NCBI RefSeq assembly: GCF_036634175.1 | Contig: NZ_JAZIFX010000001.1 | Coordinates: 248,001 to 312,000 of the forward strand | Direction of reading: 5' to 3' | DNA from: Streptomyces sp. P9-A2 | GTDB lineage: Bacteria; Actinomycetota; Actinomycetes; Streptomycetales; Streptomycetaceae | DNA: 64,000 nucleotides | Shown: in pieces, positions 50,226 through 58,379 of the stretch | Layout of the letters: each line of letters opens with the position of its first letter | Position numbering within the stretch: the first letter of the stretch is position 1 | The notes under the pieces: generated by a model | What the model saw: only the letters and a program-made list of their open reading frames with translations | What the model was told of the DNA's origin: nothing | Database searches by the model: none | Translations under genes and position numbers: made by a program

Positions 50226-51152
50226 TCAGTGCCACACGGGCGCCGCGGGGACGCGTTCCAGGACACCGCCCGCGAACACGTCGTACAGCGGCAGCGTCTC
50301 CAGGTGGACATAGCCGATGTGGCAGTCGCAGCTGCCGAGGGGGCAGACTCTCGGCCCCAGGGCCGCCCGGTAGCTGCCGTCGTAGAGGTTGCCCAGCTCG
50401 TCGGGGACGAAGTGGCAGCGGCGGACCGTGCCCTCGCCGTCGACGGAGATCACGGACTCTCCGGTGCGGCAGGGCGCGCCCGCACTGGTGTGGGGACGGC
50501 GGCTGTAGGGGAAGAGCGGGTCCAGCCCGGTCCACACCTCGGCCTCCGCATCGTCGTAGGTGTGGCCCTCGGCCGCGTTGACCCACAGGTACACCTGGCC
50601 CGGCAGTCCGGCACGCAGCCGCCGGGCCGCTTCCAGATGCTCGGGCAGGCCGACGATGCCGACGCTGAACCGGACACCGAGACGGGCCAGTTCCTGGCAC
50701 TTGGCCGAAAAGCGGTCGTACGGGGTCTGCCCCGGATGGTAGGTGCACCACAGGGCGAGGGTGTCGAGGTCGGCGTCGGCGAGCCAGTCGGTGCGGCAGC
50801 TGAGGTTGGTCTGGATGGCGACCCGCCGGATGTGCGGCCGATGGGAGAGTTCCGTCAGGGCACGCCGGTACCAGGAGCGGACCAGCCCCTCGCCCCAGGG
50901 GGTGAAGAGGAGGGAGAGGCGGTCGCCGCTCTGCGCGGTGGCCCAGCGGGTGAACCGCTCCAGGGCGGCGCGGTCGGCGCGCAGTTGCTCCCGGCTGTCA
51001 CGGCGCTTGGCGAAGGGGCAGTACGGGCAGTCGTAGTCGCACGAGGCGAGTGGGCCCCGGTAGAGCACGGTCAGGTCCATGGGGCTGGTCGGGGGGCCGG
51101 GCACGGGGCCGGGCATGAGGCCGGGCATGGGGCCGGGCATGGGGCGGTTCAC
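50226..51152 (-). CDS. Radical SAM protein, STM4011 family
   Basis: 308 residues. The [4Fe-4S] motif CDYDCPYC (C-x3-C-x2-C) lies near residue 42 and is followed by PFAKRRDSREQL. A C-terminal Cys set (CRTGE, RRCHFVPDE, RVCPLGSCDCHIGY) resembles a SPASM/twitch-type auxiliary cluster, typical of enzymes acting on peptides or proteins. It should generate a 5'-deoxyadenosyl radical on an unknown substrate. It is the last gene of the STM4015-STM4011 operon, 10 bases after STM4012. From GTG 51152 the protein starts with a repeated MPGP segment made by a 12-base DNA repeat; family members I recall begin at MDLTVLYRGPL (ATG 51080). Confidence 0.9.
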   Translation of the reverse strand: MNRPMPGPMPGLMPGPVPGPPTSPMDLTVLYRGPLASCDYDCPYCPFAKRRDSREQLRADRAALERFTRWATAQSGDRLSLLFTPWGEGLVRSWYRRALTELSHRPHIRRVAIQTNLSCRTDWLADADLDTLALWCTYHPGQTPYDRFSAKCQELARLGVRFSVGIVGLPEHLEAARRLRAGLPGQVYLWVNAAEGHTYDDAEAEVWTGLDPLFPYSRRPHTSAGAPCRTGESVISVDGEGTVRRCHFVPDELGNLYDGSYRAALGPRVCPLGSCDCHIGYVHLETLPLYDVFAGGVLERVPAAPVWH

Positions 51153-51162
51153 GGGGCGGGTC

Positions 51163-52554
51163 TCACTTCCGCTCGTAGGCGGCCATGGCGGCCCGGACGG
51201 CCGGGGAGAACAGCTCCGGACCGATGGCGTCGGAGTGGGCGAGCCCTTCCCGGGTCAGCCGCAGCAGCGGGGTGTGCGGGCCGTCGTCTGCCAGCAGGCC
51301 GCGCCCGGTGAACCGGGACAGTTCGGTGCCGAAGTCGTCCTGGGGCGTGCTGCCGAACCGGGCCCGGTAGTCGGCGGTGTCGAGTCCGTCCGCCTGGAGC
51401 AGTGACTGGATGAGGTGACGGCGGCGGGCCTCTCCGGTGTCGATGCGGCGGCCGTACTCGGCGTGGGCGAAGTCGGCGGACGGGCGGGAGACGTAGTCGT
51501 CGATGATGCCGCGGATCTCGTGCATGCCGACGGCGTAGTCGAAGGAGTAGTGCAGGCCGGCGGTGTACGAGCGGGCGCCACAGCCGAGGCCGATCATGCC
51601 GTCGGTCTGACAGGCGTAGTCGTCGGCGCCCTGCGGCGGGGCGTCGGCCCGGCGGAACATGCGCATGGACCGCTGGGTGTAGCCGCGGGCGAGGAGGTGG
51701 TCGCGGCCCAGCCGGTACAGGCGCAGCCGCTGCTCGTCCCAGGCCGGGTCGGTGTCCGGTCCACGGCGGCCGAGGCCGGTCAGGGGGCGTATGTAGAGCG
51801 GGTAGAGGTAGAGCTCCTCGGGGTGCCAGGCCAGGGCCGCGTCCAGGGAGCGCAGCCAGGACCGCTCGGTCTGGCCGTCGATGCCGTAGATCAGGTCGAT
51901 GTTGAGGACGGGGATCCGGGCGTCGCGGACGCGGCCGAGGGCCGCCTCGACGTCGGCGCGGCGCTGCGGCCGGACGGCGGCGCGGGCCTCGGTGTCGTCG
52001 AAGCTCTGGACGCCGAGGCTGAGGCGGGTGGTGCCGCGCGCGGCGAGGACCTCCAGCCGGTCGGCGGTGACCGTGGCGGGCGAGGCCTCCACGGACAGGG
52101 GGACGGCGCGCAGGTCGGCGCCCATGCGGTGTTCGGCGATGTCGCACAGCCGCTCGAGTTCGGCGGCGGTGAGGAAGGTCGGGGTGCCGCCGCCGAAGGC
52201 CGCCGTGGCGAACCGTACGCCGTCCTGCTCTCCCAGGGCCTCCCGCACGGCGCCCGCCTGCCGGTCCAGGGCGTCCAGGTAGGCGCCGGTGAGGCCGTCC
52301 GGGGCGCCGATGCGGGTGAAGAGGTTGCAGAAGCCGCAGCGGACCTCGCAGAACGGGATGTGGAGATAGAGGGAGAGGGCGTCCTTGGGTTCGGCGGCCC
52401 ACAGGTCGCGCAGGAGCGGGCGGTCGGGGAGCTGCCGGTAGGCGGTCTTGTGCGGGTAGGCGTAGACGTAGCTCTGGTAAGGGCTCGCCGGGTGCGTTCC
52501 GGCGGTGCTGGTGCTGGTGCTGGTGCTGGTGCTGGTGCTGGTGACGATGGTCAT
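51163..52554 (-). CDS. Radical SAM protein, STM4012 family (HemN-like fold)
   Basis: 463 residues. LYLHIPFCEVRCGFCNLFTR carries the C-x3-C-x2-C cluster motif; GGTPTFLTAAE and LGVQSFDDTEARAA are HemN/HemW-like SAM-binding blocks. It resembles coproporphyrinogen dehydrogenase-type enzymes but belongs with STM4011-STM4015, so heme synthesis is unlikely. ATG 52554 overlaps the STM4013 stop (ATGA). The N-terminus has a (Ser-Thr)n tract encoded by a hexanucleotide repeat, absent from homologues as I recall. Confidence 0.9.
   Translation of the reverse strand: MTIVTSTSTSTSTSTSTAGTHPASPYQSYVYAYPHKTAYRQLPDRPLLRDLWAAEPKDALSLYLHIPFCEVRCGFCNLFTRIGAPDGLTGAYLDALDRQAGAVREALGEQDGVRFATAAFGGGTPTFLTAAELERLCDIAEHRMGADLRAVPLSVEASPATVTADRLEVLAARGTTRLSLGVQSFDDTEARAAVRPQRRADVEAALGRVRDARIPVLNIDLIYGIDGQTERSWLRSLDAALAWHPEELYLYPLYIRPLTGLGRRGPDTDPAWDEQRLRLYRLGRDHLLARGYTQRSMRMFRRADAPPQGADDYACQTDGMIGLGCGARSYTAGLHYSFDYAVGMHEIRGIIDDYVSRPSADFAHAEYGRRIDTGEARRRHLIQSLLQADGLDTADYRARFGSTPQDDFGTELSRFTGRGLLADDGPHTPLLRLTREGLAHSDAIGPELFSPAVRAAMAAYERK
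52503..52541. repeat. Hexanucleotide repeat at the start of the STM4012-family gene
   Basis: GCTGGT repeats six to seven times on the plus strand; on the coding strand it gives (Ser-Thr)n right after the first five codons. Slippage keeps the frame. Confidence 0.9.
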
Positions 52555-53504
52555 CGGGCGGCCTCGGCGGGGGTGTGGTCCAGGAGGAAGTGGGCGTAGG
52601 GCACGGTCCACACGGACGGGTGACCGATGCGGTGGCCGGTGTAGCCGTCGTCGCCGTACGCGGTGCCGTGGTCGGAGCAGACGACGGCGAAGCAGCGGCG
52701 CCTGCTGCTCGCGGCGGCGAAGAGGCGGCCGATGTGCCGGTCGACGTACTCCAGGGCGGCGGCGTGCGTCGTGCGGCTGTCGCCGTCGGCCGGGGTGGCG
52801 CCGGGCAGGTGGAACCAGTTGGGCTGGTGCAGGGCGGCCACGTTGACGAAGAGGAACAGGCGCTGTTCCTCGGGCAGTTCCCGTACGACGTCCTCCGCGC
52901 GGGTCACCTGGGCCTCAAAGGAGGTGGGCGAGGCGACCCCGAACTCCGGTTCCCAGTGGGACTCCTGGAACATGCCGGGAAGTACCGAGCCCAAAGGGCC
53001 CTGCCGGTTGAAGAAGCCGACTCCGCCGATGCACACCGTGCGGTAGCCCTCCTTCGCCAGGCCCGACACCAGGTCCGGGGTGTCGTACACGAAGGTGCCG
53101 TCGGCCGTGGTCTCGCTGCCGGCGAAACGGGCCGCGAACAGGCGGGGGTGCGGGCCGGGGGTGGCGGGCGTCGGCAGGAAGCCGGCGAAGATCGCCTGGT
53201 GCGAGGCGTAGGTGAAGCTGCCCGGGGCGTGCCGCTCCTCCCAGTGGCCGCCGGGCAGCAGGCGGGCCAGGTTCGGGGTGCGGCCGGCGGCTGTGAGTTC
53301 GGCGGCGACGTCGTGGCGGAGGGTGTCGAGCGTGACGAGCAGGATGTCGTGGCTGCCGACGATCTCGTTCATGTCGGGCTTGCTCGTGTCGGGCCCGTAC
53401 CGGTCCGGTTGCCGGGGTGCCGGGGACGCGGTGGGTGTGCCGGGGCCGGCGGCCTGCGGGTCGGGCGATACGAGCGCGGGGGGTGTCGGGTCAGGCGCTG
53501 GCAT
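52551..53504 (-). CDS. Alkaline-phosphatase-superfamily hydrolase, STM4013/SEN3800 family
   Basis: 317 residues. LLVTLDTLRHDVA (metal and nucleophile region of the sulfatase/phosphatase fold), GSFTYASHQAIFAGFLP, VNVAALHQPNW and VCSDHGTAYGDDGYTGHRIGHP (Asp-His metal ligands) give the fold. It would cleave a phosphate, sulfate or phosphonate ester or transfer such a group. ATG 53504 overlaps STM4014 by 14 bases; a later start at MNEIVGSHD would match shorter homologues. No signal peptide, so it acts in the cytosol, unlike most sulfatases. Confidence 0.88.
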   Translation of the reverse strand: MPAPDPTPPALVSPDPQAAGPGTPTASPAPRQPDRYGPDTSKPDMNEIVGSHDILLVTLDTLRHDVAAELTAAGRTPNLARLLPGGHWEERHAPGSFTYASHQAIFAGFLPTPATPGPHPRLFAARFAGSETTADGTFVYDTPDLVSGLAKEGYRTVCIGGVGFFNRQGPLGSVLPGMFQESHWEPEFGVASPTSFEAQVTRAEDVVRELPEEQRLFLFVNVAALHQPNWFHLPGATPADGDSRTTHAAALEYVDRHIGRLFAAASSRRRCFAVVCSDHGTAYGDDGYTGHRIGHPSVWTVPYAHFLLDHTPAEAAR

Positions 53505-54747
53505 GGGTGGTTCCTGTCCTGTGCGGGTCGTGCGCGTGCTGCTGGGGGTGGTGCGGGTGCCGGTGGCTCGGCTGCTGTGGGCCGCCTTCGGTGCCGGTGC
53601 CGGTGCGGTGCAGGACGGCGGTGATCTGGGCCGCGTAGGTGTCGAGGCCCTCCGCTCCGCTGCCGGGGAGGCCCGTGAGGCGGGGCAGCAGGTCACCGAA
53701 GGCGTTGACCTCGCCTACCGCGAACCGGCGCCATCCGACGGCCGGGAGCAGGTCGACGCCCACGCAGAGGGTGCGCGGGAAGCAGGCCGCCGCCCGTTCG
53801 CACACGGCGAGGACGTCGGACCACCTGCCGCCCCCCGCCTGTACGGCGTCCCGGACCGCGTCCAGGTCGCCGCGGCTTCCGCCGAGGTGGAGGTTGGTCA
53901 GCGGCGAGGTGCTGGTGCGCACCACGGCGTGGGTCGCTCGGCCGTCCACCACCACGATCCGCAGATCGGCGGCACGGCCCCCCAGCGAGGCCTTGGGAAG
54001 CCAGCGTTCGAGGTGCAGGCCGTCGGGTGCCAGCGTGTCGACGATCGCGGCGATGTCCCGCTCCCGTTCGTAACGGCGCAACTTGAGGGAGTTGAACAGG
54101 GCTCCGTCCGGAGCCAGTTCGACGGAGGTGGTGGCCCGGATACGGCCGGCGGCCGACGACTCGACGGCCAGTACACCGGAGGCCGAGGAGCCGTGTGCGA
54201 GCTTGACGAAGAGCCTCGGCATCCGGTGCTCGCGCATGACCGCGCGGACGTCGCCCCAGCCCCGGACAGGAATCGCTTCGGCACCCGAAGTGGGCGATCG
54301 GGGCACGGGGACGTCCGCAGCCGCGAGGGTCGCGTGGCAGCGCCTCTTGTCGAACAGGACGGCCAGGTCGTCGGCGTCGTCGAGCCGGACACCGCCCCGC
54401 AGTTCCCGGACCGTCCGGGTGAACCGCGCGTACCAGCGTGCCGAGCCCTCGACCCTCGTGGGGTCCCCGGTGTCCCGCAGCAGCCGGTCGACCTCCGGGT
54501 TCTCGCCGGGCGAGTCGAGCCGGACGATCTCGCCGGGCGCGAAGTCGGCTCCACCCGCACGCAGGACCTCGGCCCAGGGCACGATGCGCGGTGCGGGCAG
54601 CCCGGCCGCGCGTACGCCATCGGCGAAGAGGGCGACCCTGCGGTTCTCGGGGTTGCCCACGACGGCGAAGCACACGGGCGGGCCGGCCGTCGGGGCGGTC
54701 GGTCCGGTCCGGTCGGGCACCGGGACTGGCGGCTGGACCTGCATCAC
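53491..54747 (-). CDS. ATP-grasp-like protein, STM4014 family
   Basis: 418 residues from GTG 54747. Central RLFVKLAHGSSASGVLAVE looks like the ATP-grasp Lys and glycine-rich loop, DLRIVVVDGRATHAVVRTS the core strand, and VGVDLLPAVGWRRFAVGEVNAFGD the Mg-binding E-x-N region (RimK/glutathione-synthetase type). Such enzymes form amide or ester bonds from a carboxyl-phosphate. The last 35 residues are His/Pro-rich (HRHPHHPQQHAHDPH), possibly metal-binding. The Shine-Dalgarno GGGGAG for this gene is formed by the last codons of STM4015, 7 bases upstream. Confidence 0.85.
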   Translation of the reverse strand: MMQVQPPVPVPDRTGPTAPTAGPPVCFAVVGNPENRRVALFADGVRAAGLPAPRIVPWAEVLRAGGADFAPGEIVRLDSPGENPEVDRLLRDTGDPTRVEGSARWYARFTRTVRELRGGVRLDDADDLAVLFDKRRCHATLAAADVPVPRSPTSGAEAIPVRGWGDVRAVMREHRMPRLFVKLAHGSSASGVLAVESSAAGRIRATTSVELAPDGALFNSLKLRRYERERDIAAIVDTLAPDGLHLERWLPKASLGGRAADLRIVVVDGRATHAVVRTSTSPLTNLHLGGSRGDLDAVRDAVQAGGGRWSDVLAVCERAAACFPRTLCVGVDLLPAVGWRRFAVGEVNAFGDLLPRLTGLPGSGAEGLDTYAAQITAVLHRTGTGTEGGPQQPSHRHPHHPQQHAHDPHRTGTTHASA

Positions 54748-54754
54748 GCGGTCG

Positions 54755-55720
54755 TCACTCCCCGACGGACACGTAGCGGTTGACGGTGCCGTCCTCCTCG
54801 TCCTCGTCCTCCTCGGCGCCGTCCGGGTTCAGGTCGATCTCGACGCCCGCGGCGACGAGGGTCTCGGTCAGGCGCTGCCGGATGGGTTCGCTGAGGTAGT
54901 TGTGGTGCAGGTCGAGCTTCTTCAGGTGGGTCAGCGGCTGACCGCCGAGGAGAGCGACGGCGCCCTCGTCGCTGAGGGTTCCCATGGACAGGTCGAGCAC
55001 GTCGAGGCGGGCGACCACCGGGGCAGAGGCCACGGCGGCGGCGACCTCGTCCTGGATCTCGCTGTTGCGCAGGGCGAGGTGACGCAGGCGCGGGAAGCGG
55101 TCACCGGACAGGATCGGTTCCAGGTCTGCGGCTTCACTGTCGGCGCCGTACCACGAGGTGCCGAGCCACAGGTCGAGGTGCTCCAGCGCGGGCAGTTCGC
55201 TGGCCCCGACGCCCCGGACGACGTCCACCGGGAGCCCGCCGGACTCCATGGCCAGCGAGCGCAGCGCGTCATGACGCAGGGCGGGGAACTTCAGCCCGTT
55301 ACTGCCCCGCACCCCGAACTCCTCCAGGGCGGGGAAGCCGGCCAGCAGGGGGGAGACGTCGGTATGGGTGATCCAGGAGATCTCGCACTCCTCGGACATG
55401 ATGTCCCCGAGGAACAGCGCCCGCAGCGCGGGCAGGCGGTCGCGCGCTGCCAGCAGCGCCTCCATGACCTTGGACGGGGCCGAGTCGTACGCGCCTTCCC
55501 AGGGGCCGATGATCAGGGCCCGCACCCTTGTCGTGTCGACCGTGGCGCAGAACCGGGCGAAGGCCTCCTCCCACGTCTCGTCGGCGTCGTACGCGTCGCT
55601 GGCGGCGATCCGCCAGGCCACGGTGTCGGGCCGGGGCAGATCCGCTGCCGTGTCGGACGGTCCGGGGGAGTGGAAGGCGCGCAGGCCGTACAGCTCCTCG
55701 ATGTGGTCGACGTAGGACAT
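54755..55720 (-). CDS. Leucine-rich-repeat protein, STM4015 family
   Basis: 321 residues, first gene of the operon; GGAG lies 9 bases before the ATG. After an N-terminal domain (VAWRIAASDAYDADETWEEAFARF) come leucine-rich repeats: LPALRALFLGD, FPALEEFGVRGSN, LPALEHLDLWLG, FPRLRHLALRNSEI, VARLDVLDLSMG, LTHLKKLDLHHN. The very C-terminus is a detached acidic stretch (EEDEDEEDG) followed by NRYVSVGE. Repeat proteins of this kind bind other proteins, so it may be the scaffold or the substrate for the two radical SAM enzymes and the ligase. Cytosolic. Confidence 0.9.
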   Translation of the reverse strand: MSYVDHIEELYGLRAFHSPGPSDTAADLPRPDTVAWRIAASDAYDADETWEEAFARFCATVDTTRVRALIIGPWEGAYDSAPSKVMEALLAARDRLPALRALFLGDIMSEECEISWITHTDVSPLLAGFPALEEFGVRGSNGLKFPALRHDALRSLAMESGGLPVDVVRGVGASELPALEHLDLWLGTSWYGADSEAADLEPILSGDRFPRLRHLALRNSEIQDEVAAAVASAPVVARLDVLDLSMGTLSDEGAVALLGGQPLTHLKKLDLHHNYLSEPIRQRLTETLVAAGVEIDLNPDGAEEDEDEEDGTVNRYVSVGE

Positions 55721-55831
55721 GCGGGCGGCTCCTGACATGGGGTGATCGAGCGGAGGACATGGAGGTCCGGCACCACCTCGGAGCCCGGGATGCGAGCCGT
55801 CCGACGGTGCGTGCAGCAGTTCTACCAACAG

Positions 55832-55880
55832 CCACTGACACCCCCCGATGGCGGGCCCGGCCGGGGGCTGTTGTCAGTGG
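55832..55880. promoter_or_regulatory. Nested inverted repeat in the divergent promoter gap
   Basis: CCACTGACA (55832-55840) pairs with TGTCAGTGG (55872-55880); inside, CCCCC (from 55841) can pair with GGGGG (55863-55867). It lies between the STM4015 operon and the 108-residue gene, which diverge, so it could control both sides. Confidence 0.55.
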
Positions 55881-55941
55881 CGGCTCGTACGGTCCTCGCA
55901 TGGACTCCGGAGCACCGTGCGCCGGAGTGGAGGGGAGATCC

Positions 55942-56268
55942 ATGTACCGGCAGGGAGACGTGCTGATCGTGCCCGTCGCGCAGGAGGCGGTGCCCGCGCA
56001 CGTCCCGGACGCGCCCAAGGAACCTCGGGACGTCCGGGGCCGGCTGGTGCTGGCCCTGGGAGAGGTCACCGGGCACGCGCACGCGGTCGTCGGAAAGGGC
56101 GAACTGGTGAGCGAGCCGGGCCCCTTCGGTCCGCTACTGCTGCATCTGCCCGAGGGCGGCCGGGTGGTGCACGAGGAGCACGCGACGATCCCGCTGCCCA
56201 AGGGGTGGTACCGCGTGATCCGGCAGCGCGAGTACATCCCCGGTTCCGTACGGATCGTCGCCGACTGA
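55942..56268 (+). CDS. Small conserved protein paired with DUF6745
   Basis: 108 residues from ATG 55942 preceded by GGGGAG. Beta-rich: MYRQGDVLIVPV, a GEVTGHAHAVVG turn, then LLHLPEGGRVVHEEHATIPLPKGWYRVIRQREY. The two histidine-containing turns (GHAHA, EEHA) and short length suggest a small barrel or ligand-binding fold. I recall such MYRQGDV proteins directly before DUF6745 proteins in actinobacteria. Divergent from STM4015. Function unknown. Confidence 0.8.
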   Translation: MYRQGDVLIVPVAQEAVPAHVPDAPKEPRDVRGRLVLALGEVTGHAHAVVGKGELVSEPGPFGPLLLHLPEGGRVVHEEHATIPLPKGWYRVIRQREYIPGSVRIVAD

Positions 56269-56389
56269 GCAGAGCGGGCGAAAAGCACCACGACGGGCAC
56301 CAGTGCGTAAGGAACACGAAGTGCACCCAGAGCACGAGCAGCACGAAGAGCACGGACCGAACGAGCGGCGCGGACAGGGGACGTTGGCA

Positions 56390-57484
56390 ATGACGACGGC
56401 GACGGCGACGGAGCGGGCGAACGGGACGGCGGCCGGTACCGGCGCGCTCGTGTCGGGGGCGGGCGGGGACGGCGCACCGGACCCGGGGCGCTGGCGTGCG
56501 TGGGCCGCGAGCGCGCAGCCCGCCGACCGGGACGCGGCCGAGGAGGGCATCCGGCTGGCGTACCGGCGGGCCGGGCTGCCGGAGCCGGAGCGGGTGGTGT
56601 GGGCCGGCTCACCGCGCGAGGGCGTGACGCTGGTGCGGCAGGGCACGGACTTCGGGGCGAGCGTGCGCGAGGCGGTGCGCACGGCACCCTGGGCTGCCGA
56701 ACGCGCGCGTCTGCACGATCGGTTGGGTGCGGCGGGCTGGGCGCGGCACTGGTCGGCGACCGGCGGCGCGCTCTGGGGCTCCACGCAGGCGCTGGTGGAC
56801 CGGATCCGCGCCGGTGTGCTCGACGAGCTCGCCGCCGACGACGACGCGGCCGCCCGTACCGGCATACAGCTGATCCTGCTGGACGCGTTGCTCGGGCAGC
56901 ACGACGCGCCGTGGCTGGCCGCGCTGGAGGCCGACGGGCCGTCCCCGCTCGACGGGCCGGCCCAGGTGTGCCGCAGCGCCGGCTGGTGGTGGCCCTTCGA
57001 GAAGGTGGCGGTGGTGTGCGAGCGCCCGGTCGCCCTGCACCGTGACGAGGCGGGCCGGCTGGACCACGGGGACGGCCCGGCGCTGGAGTTCCCCGACGGG
57101 TTCGCCCTGTGCGCCTGGCGCGGCATGCCGGTGGAGCGCGCCTTCCTGGAGGAACTGCGCACTCTCACGCCGGAACGGATCCGCGCCGAGGAGAACGCCG
57201 AGCTGCGCCGGGTGATGCTGGAGTACTACGGCTACGACCGCTACCTGGCCGATTCCGGGGCGCAGCCCGTGCACCGGGACGAGACGGGCATCCTCTGGCG
57301 GGTCGAACTCGACGGCGACGAGGCGGTCGTGATGGTGGAGGTCGTCAACTCCACGCCAGAGCCCGACGGCACCCACCGCACGTACTGGCTGCGGGTGCCG
57401 CCGACGACGCGGACCGCCCGGGAGGGGGTGGCCTGGACGTTCGGGCTGGAGCCCGGGGTGTACGAGCCGTTGCGGCAGACGTGA
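56390..57484 (+). CDS. DUF6745-domain protein
   Basis: 364 residues from ATG 56390. Ala-rich N-terminus, then GRWRAWAASAQPADRDAAEEGIRLAYRRAGLPEPERVVWAGSP, a hallmark N-part, and a C-part with WWWPFEKVAVVCERP and LEFPDGFALCAWRGMPV typical of DUF6745. No catalytic motif I can name; no membrane span. It follows the 108-residue gene by 121 bases in the same direction. An upstream in-frame GTG (56303) would add a His/Glu-rich extension (HEVHPEHEQHEEHG). Confidence 0.82.
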   Translation: MTTATATERANGTAAGTGALVSGAGGDGAPDPGRWRAWAASAQPADRDAAEEGIRLAYRRAGLPEPERVVWAGSPREGVTLVRQGTDFGASVREAVRTAPWAAERARLHDRLGAAGWARHWSATGGALWGSTQALVDRIRAGVLDELAADDDAAARTGIQLILLDALLGQHDAPWLAALEADGPSPLDGPAQVCRSAGWWWPFEKVAVVCERPVALHRDEAGRLDHGDGPALEFPDGFALCAWRGMPVERAFLEELRTLTPERIRAEENAELRRVMLEYYGYDRYLADSGAQPVHRDETGILWRVELDGDEAVVMVEVVNSTPEPDGTHRTYWLRVPPTTRTAREGVAWTFGLEPGVYEPLRQT

Positions 57485-57630
57485 GGCGGCCGTCCCGCCG
57501 GTCGCAGGGCTGAGTTCGCCCGCAGGGGGTAAGCGGAGGACGTACCGGCAAGGACGATATGCGGTGACCGACGAGTGAGCACCGGGCCGACCGGGCCACC
57601 GGCACGCGGTCCCGTGGAAAGGAGCCCCTC

Positions 57631-57780
57631 ATGGCCGGAATCGTGGAGCGCATCAAGCGGTTCGCCGGCAGCCCTCAGGGACGGCGCGCGACGGAACAGG
57701 TGCGACGTGCCGCGGCCGACCCCCGGCGCCGGGCGCAGGCCCAGCGGATGCTGGGCAGGCTCCGCGGTGGCCGCCGCTGA
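57631..57780 (+). CDS. 49-residue Arg-rich protein
   Basis: MAGIVERIKRFAGSPQGRR followed by AAADPRRRAQAQRMLGRLRGGRR. A strong ribosome site AAGGAG is 7 bases before the ATG. The protein is basic and helical, with an amphipathic first helix. Small proteins of this type are widespread in Streptomyces; role unknown. The ribosome site and third-position GC make it a likely real gene. Confidence 0.65.
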   Translation: MAGIVERIKRFAGSPQGRRATEQVRRAAADPRRRAQAQRMLGRLRGGRR

Positions 57781-57857
57781 CCGTTTCCGCCGCCCGCCGA
57801 AGCGGTCCGGGGTCCGTGAAGCCCCGGGCCGCACAGTTGTGACCAGGAAGGAGCCTC

Positions 57858-58379
57858 ATGGATGAGCCGTCGGTCCGCGCTGTGGGCTGGGCGCGTTCCC
57901 TGCCGATGGGTGGAGGGGTGAAGGCCGCCCGGGACTGGGCCCGGGAGCACCTCGACGCCCTGGGATGGACCACCACGGCGCCCGAGACGGCGGACGCCGT
58001 ACTGCTGACCGTGTCGGAGCTGGTCACCAACGCGCACAAGCACGCCCACAGCAACGCCCAGTTGACCCTGTCCCGCGACGACAACTGTCTGCACATCTCC
58101 GTCCACGACACGTCGGCCGAGCTGCCGGCCCGCCGCAGCCCGGGGACCGAGGGGACCGGCGGACGCGGTATGCTCCTCGTGGACGCACTGGCCGACGAGT
58201 GGGAGAGCCGCCCCTGTCCCCACGGCAAGTCGGTCACCGCCTGCTTCCGCGGGCCGCGGGCCGCGGGCCGAGAAGGCGCCGGGGGCAAGAGCGGAGCACT
58301 GACCGGGCCACTGTCCGCGGGGCGGCCGCGCCGGAATACGATCGGTCGATCCCGATCTCCGAGGAGTCCTGTCCGGTGA
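57858..58379 (+). CDS. Anti-sigma-factor-type ATP-binding protein (HATPase_c, RsbW-like)
   Basis: 173 residues; AAGGAG lies 7 bases upstream. GHKL ATPase marks: N-box SELVTNAHKHAH, VHDTSAELP, and GGRGMLLVDALADEW. Single-domain GHKL proteins in Streptomyces act as serine kinases on anti-anti-sigma factors or bind sigma factors. The last 45 residues are Arg/Gly/Ser-rich and not part of the fold. The stop overlaps the start of cbiZ (GTGA). Confidence 0.88.
   Translation: MDEPSVRAVGWARSLPMGGGVKAARDWAREHLDALGWTTTAPETADAVLLTVSELVTNAHKHAHSNAQLTLSRDDNCLHISVHDTSAELPARRSPGTEGTGGRGMLLVDALADEWESRPCPHGKSVTACFRGPRAAGREGAGGKSGALTGPLSAGRPRRNTIGRSRSPRSPVR

Noticed and set aside
51163..52554. Calling the HemN-like radical SAM gene hemN/hemW (coproporphyrinogen dehydrogenase)
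   Set aside because: The gene context is the STM4011-STM4015 operon and its length and N-terminus match the STM4012 family, not the heme enzymes.
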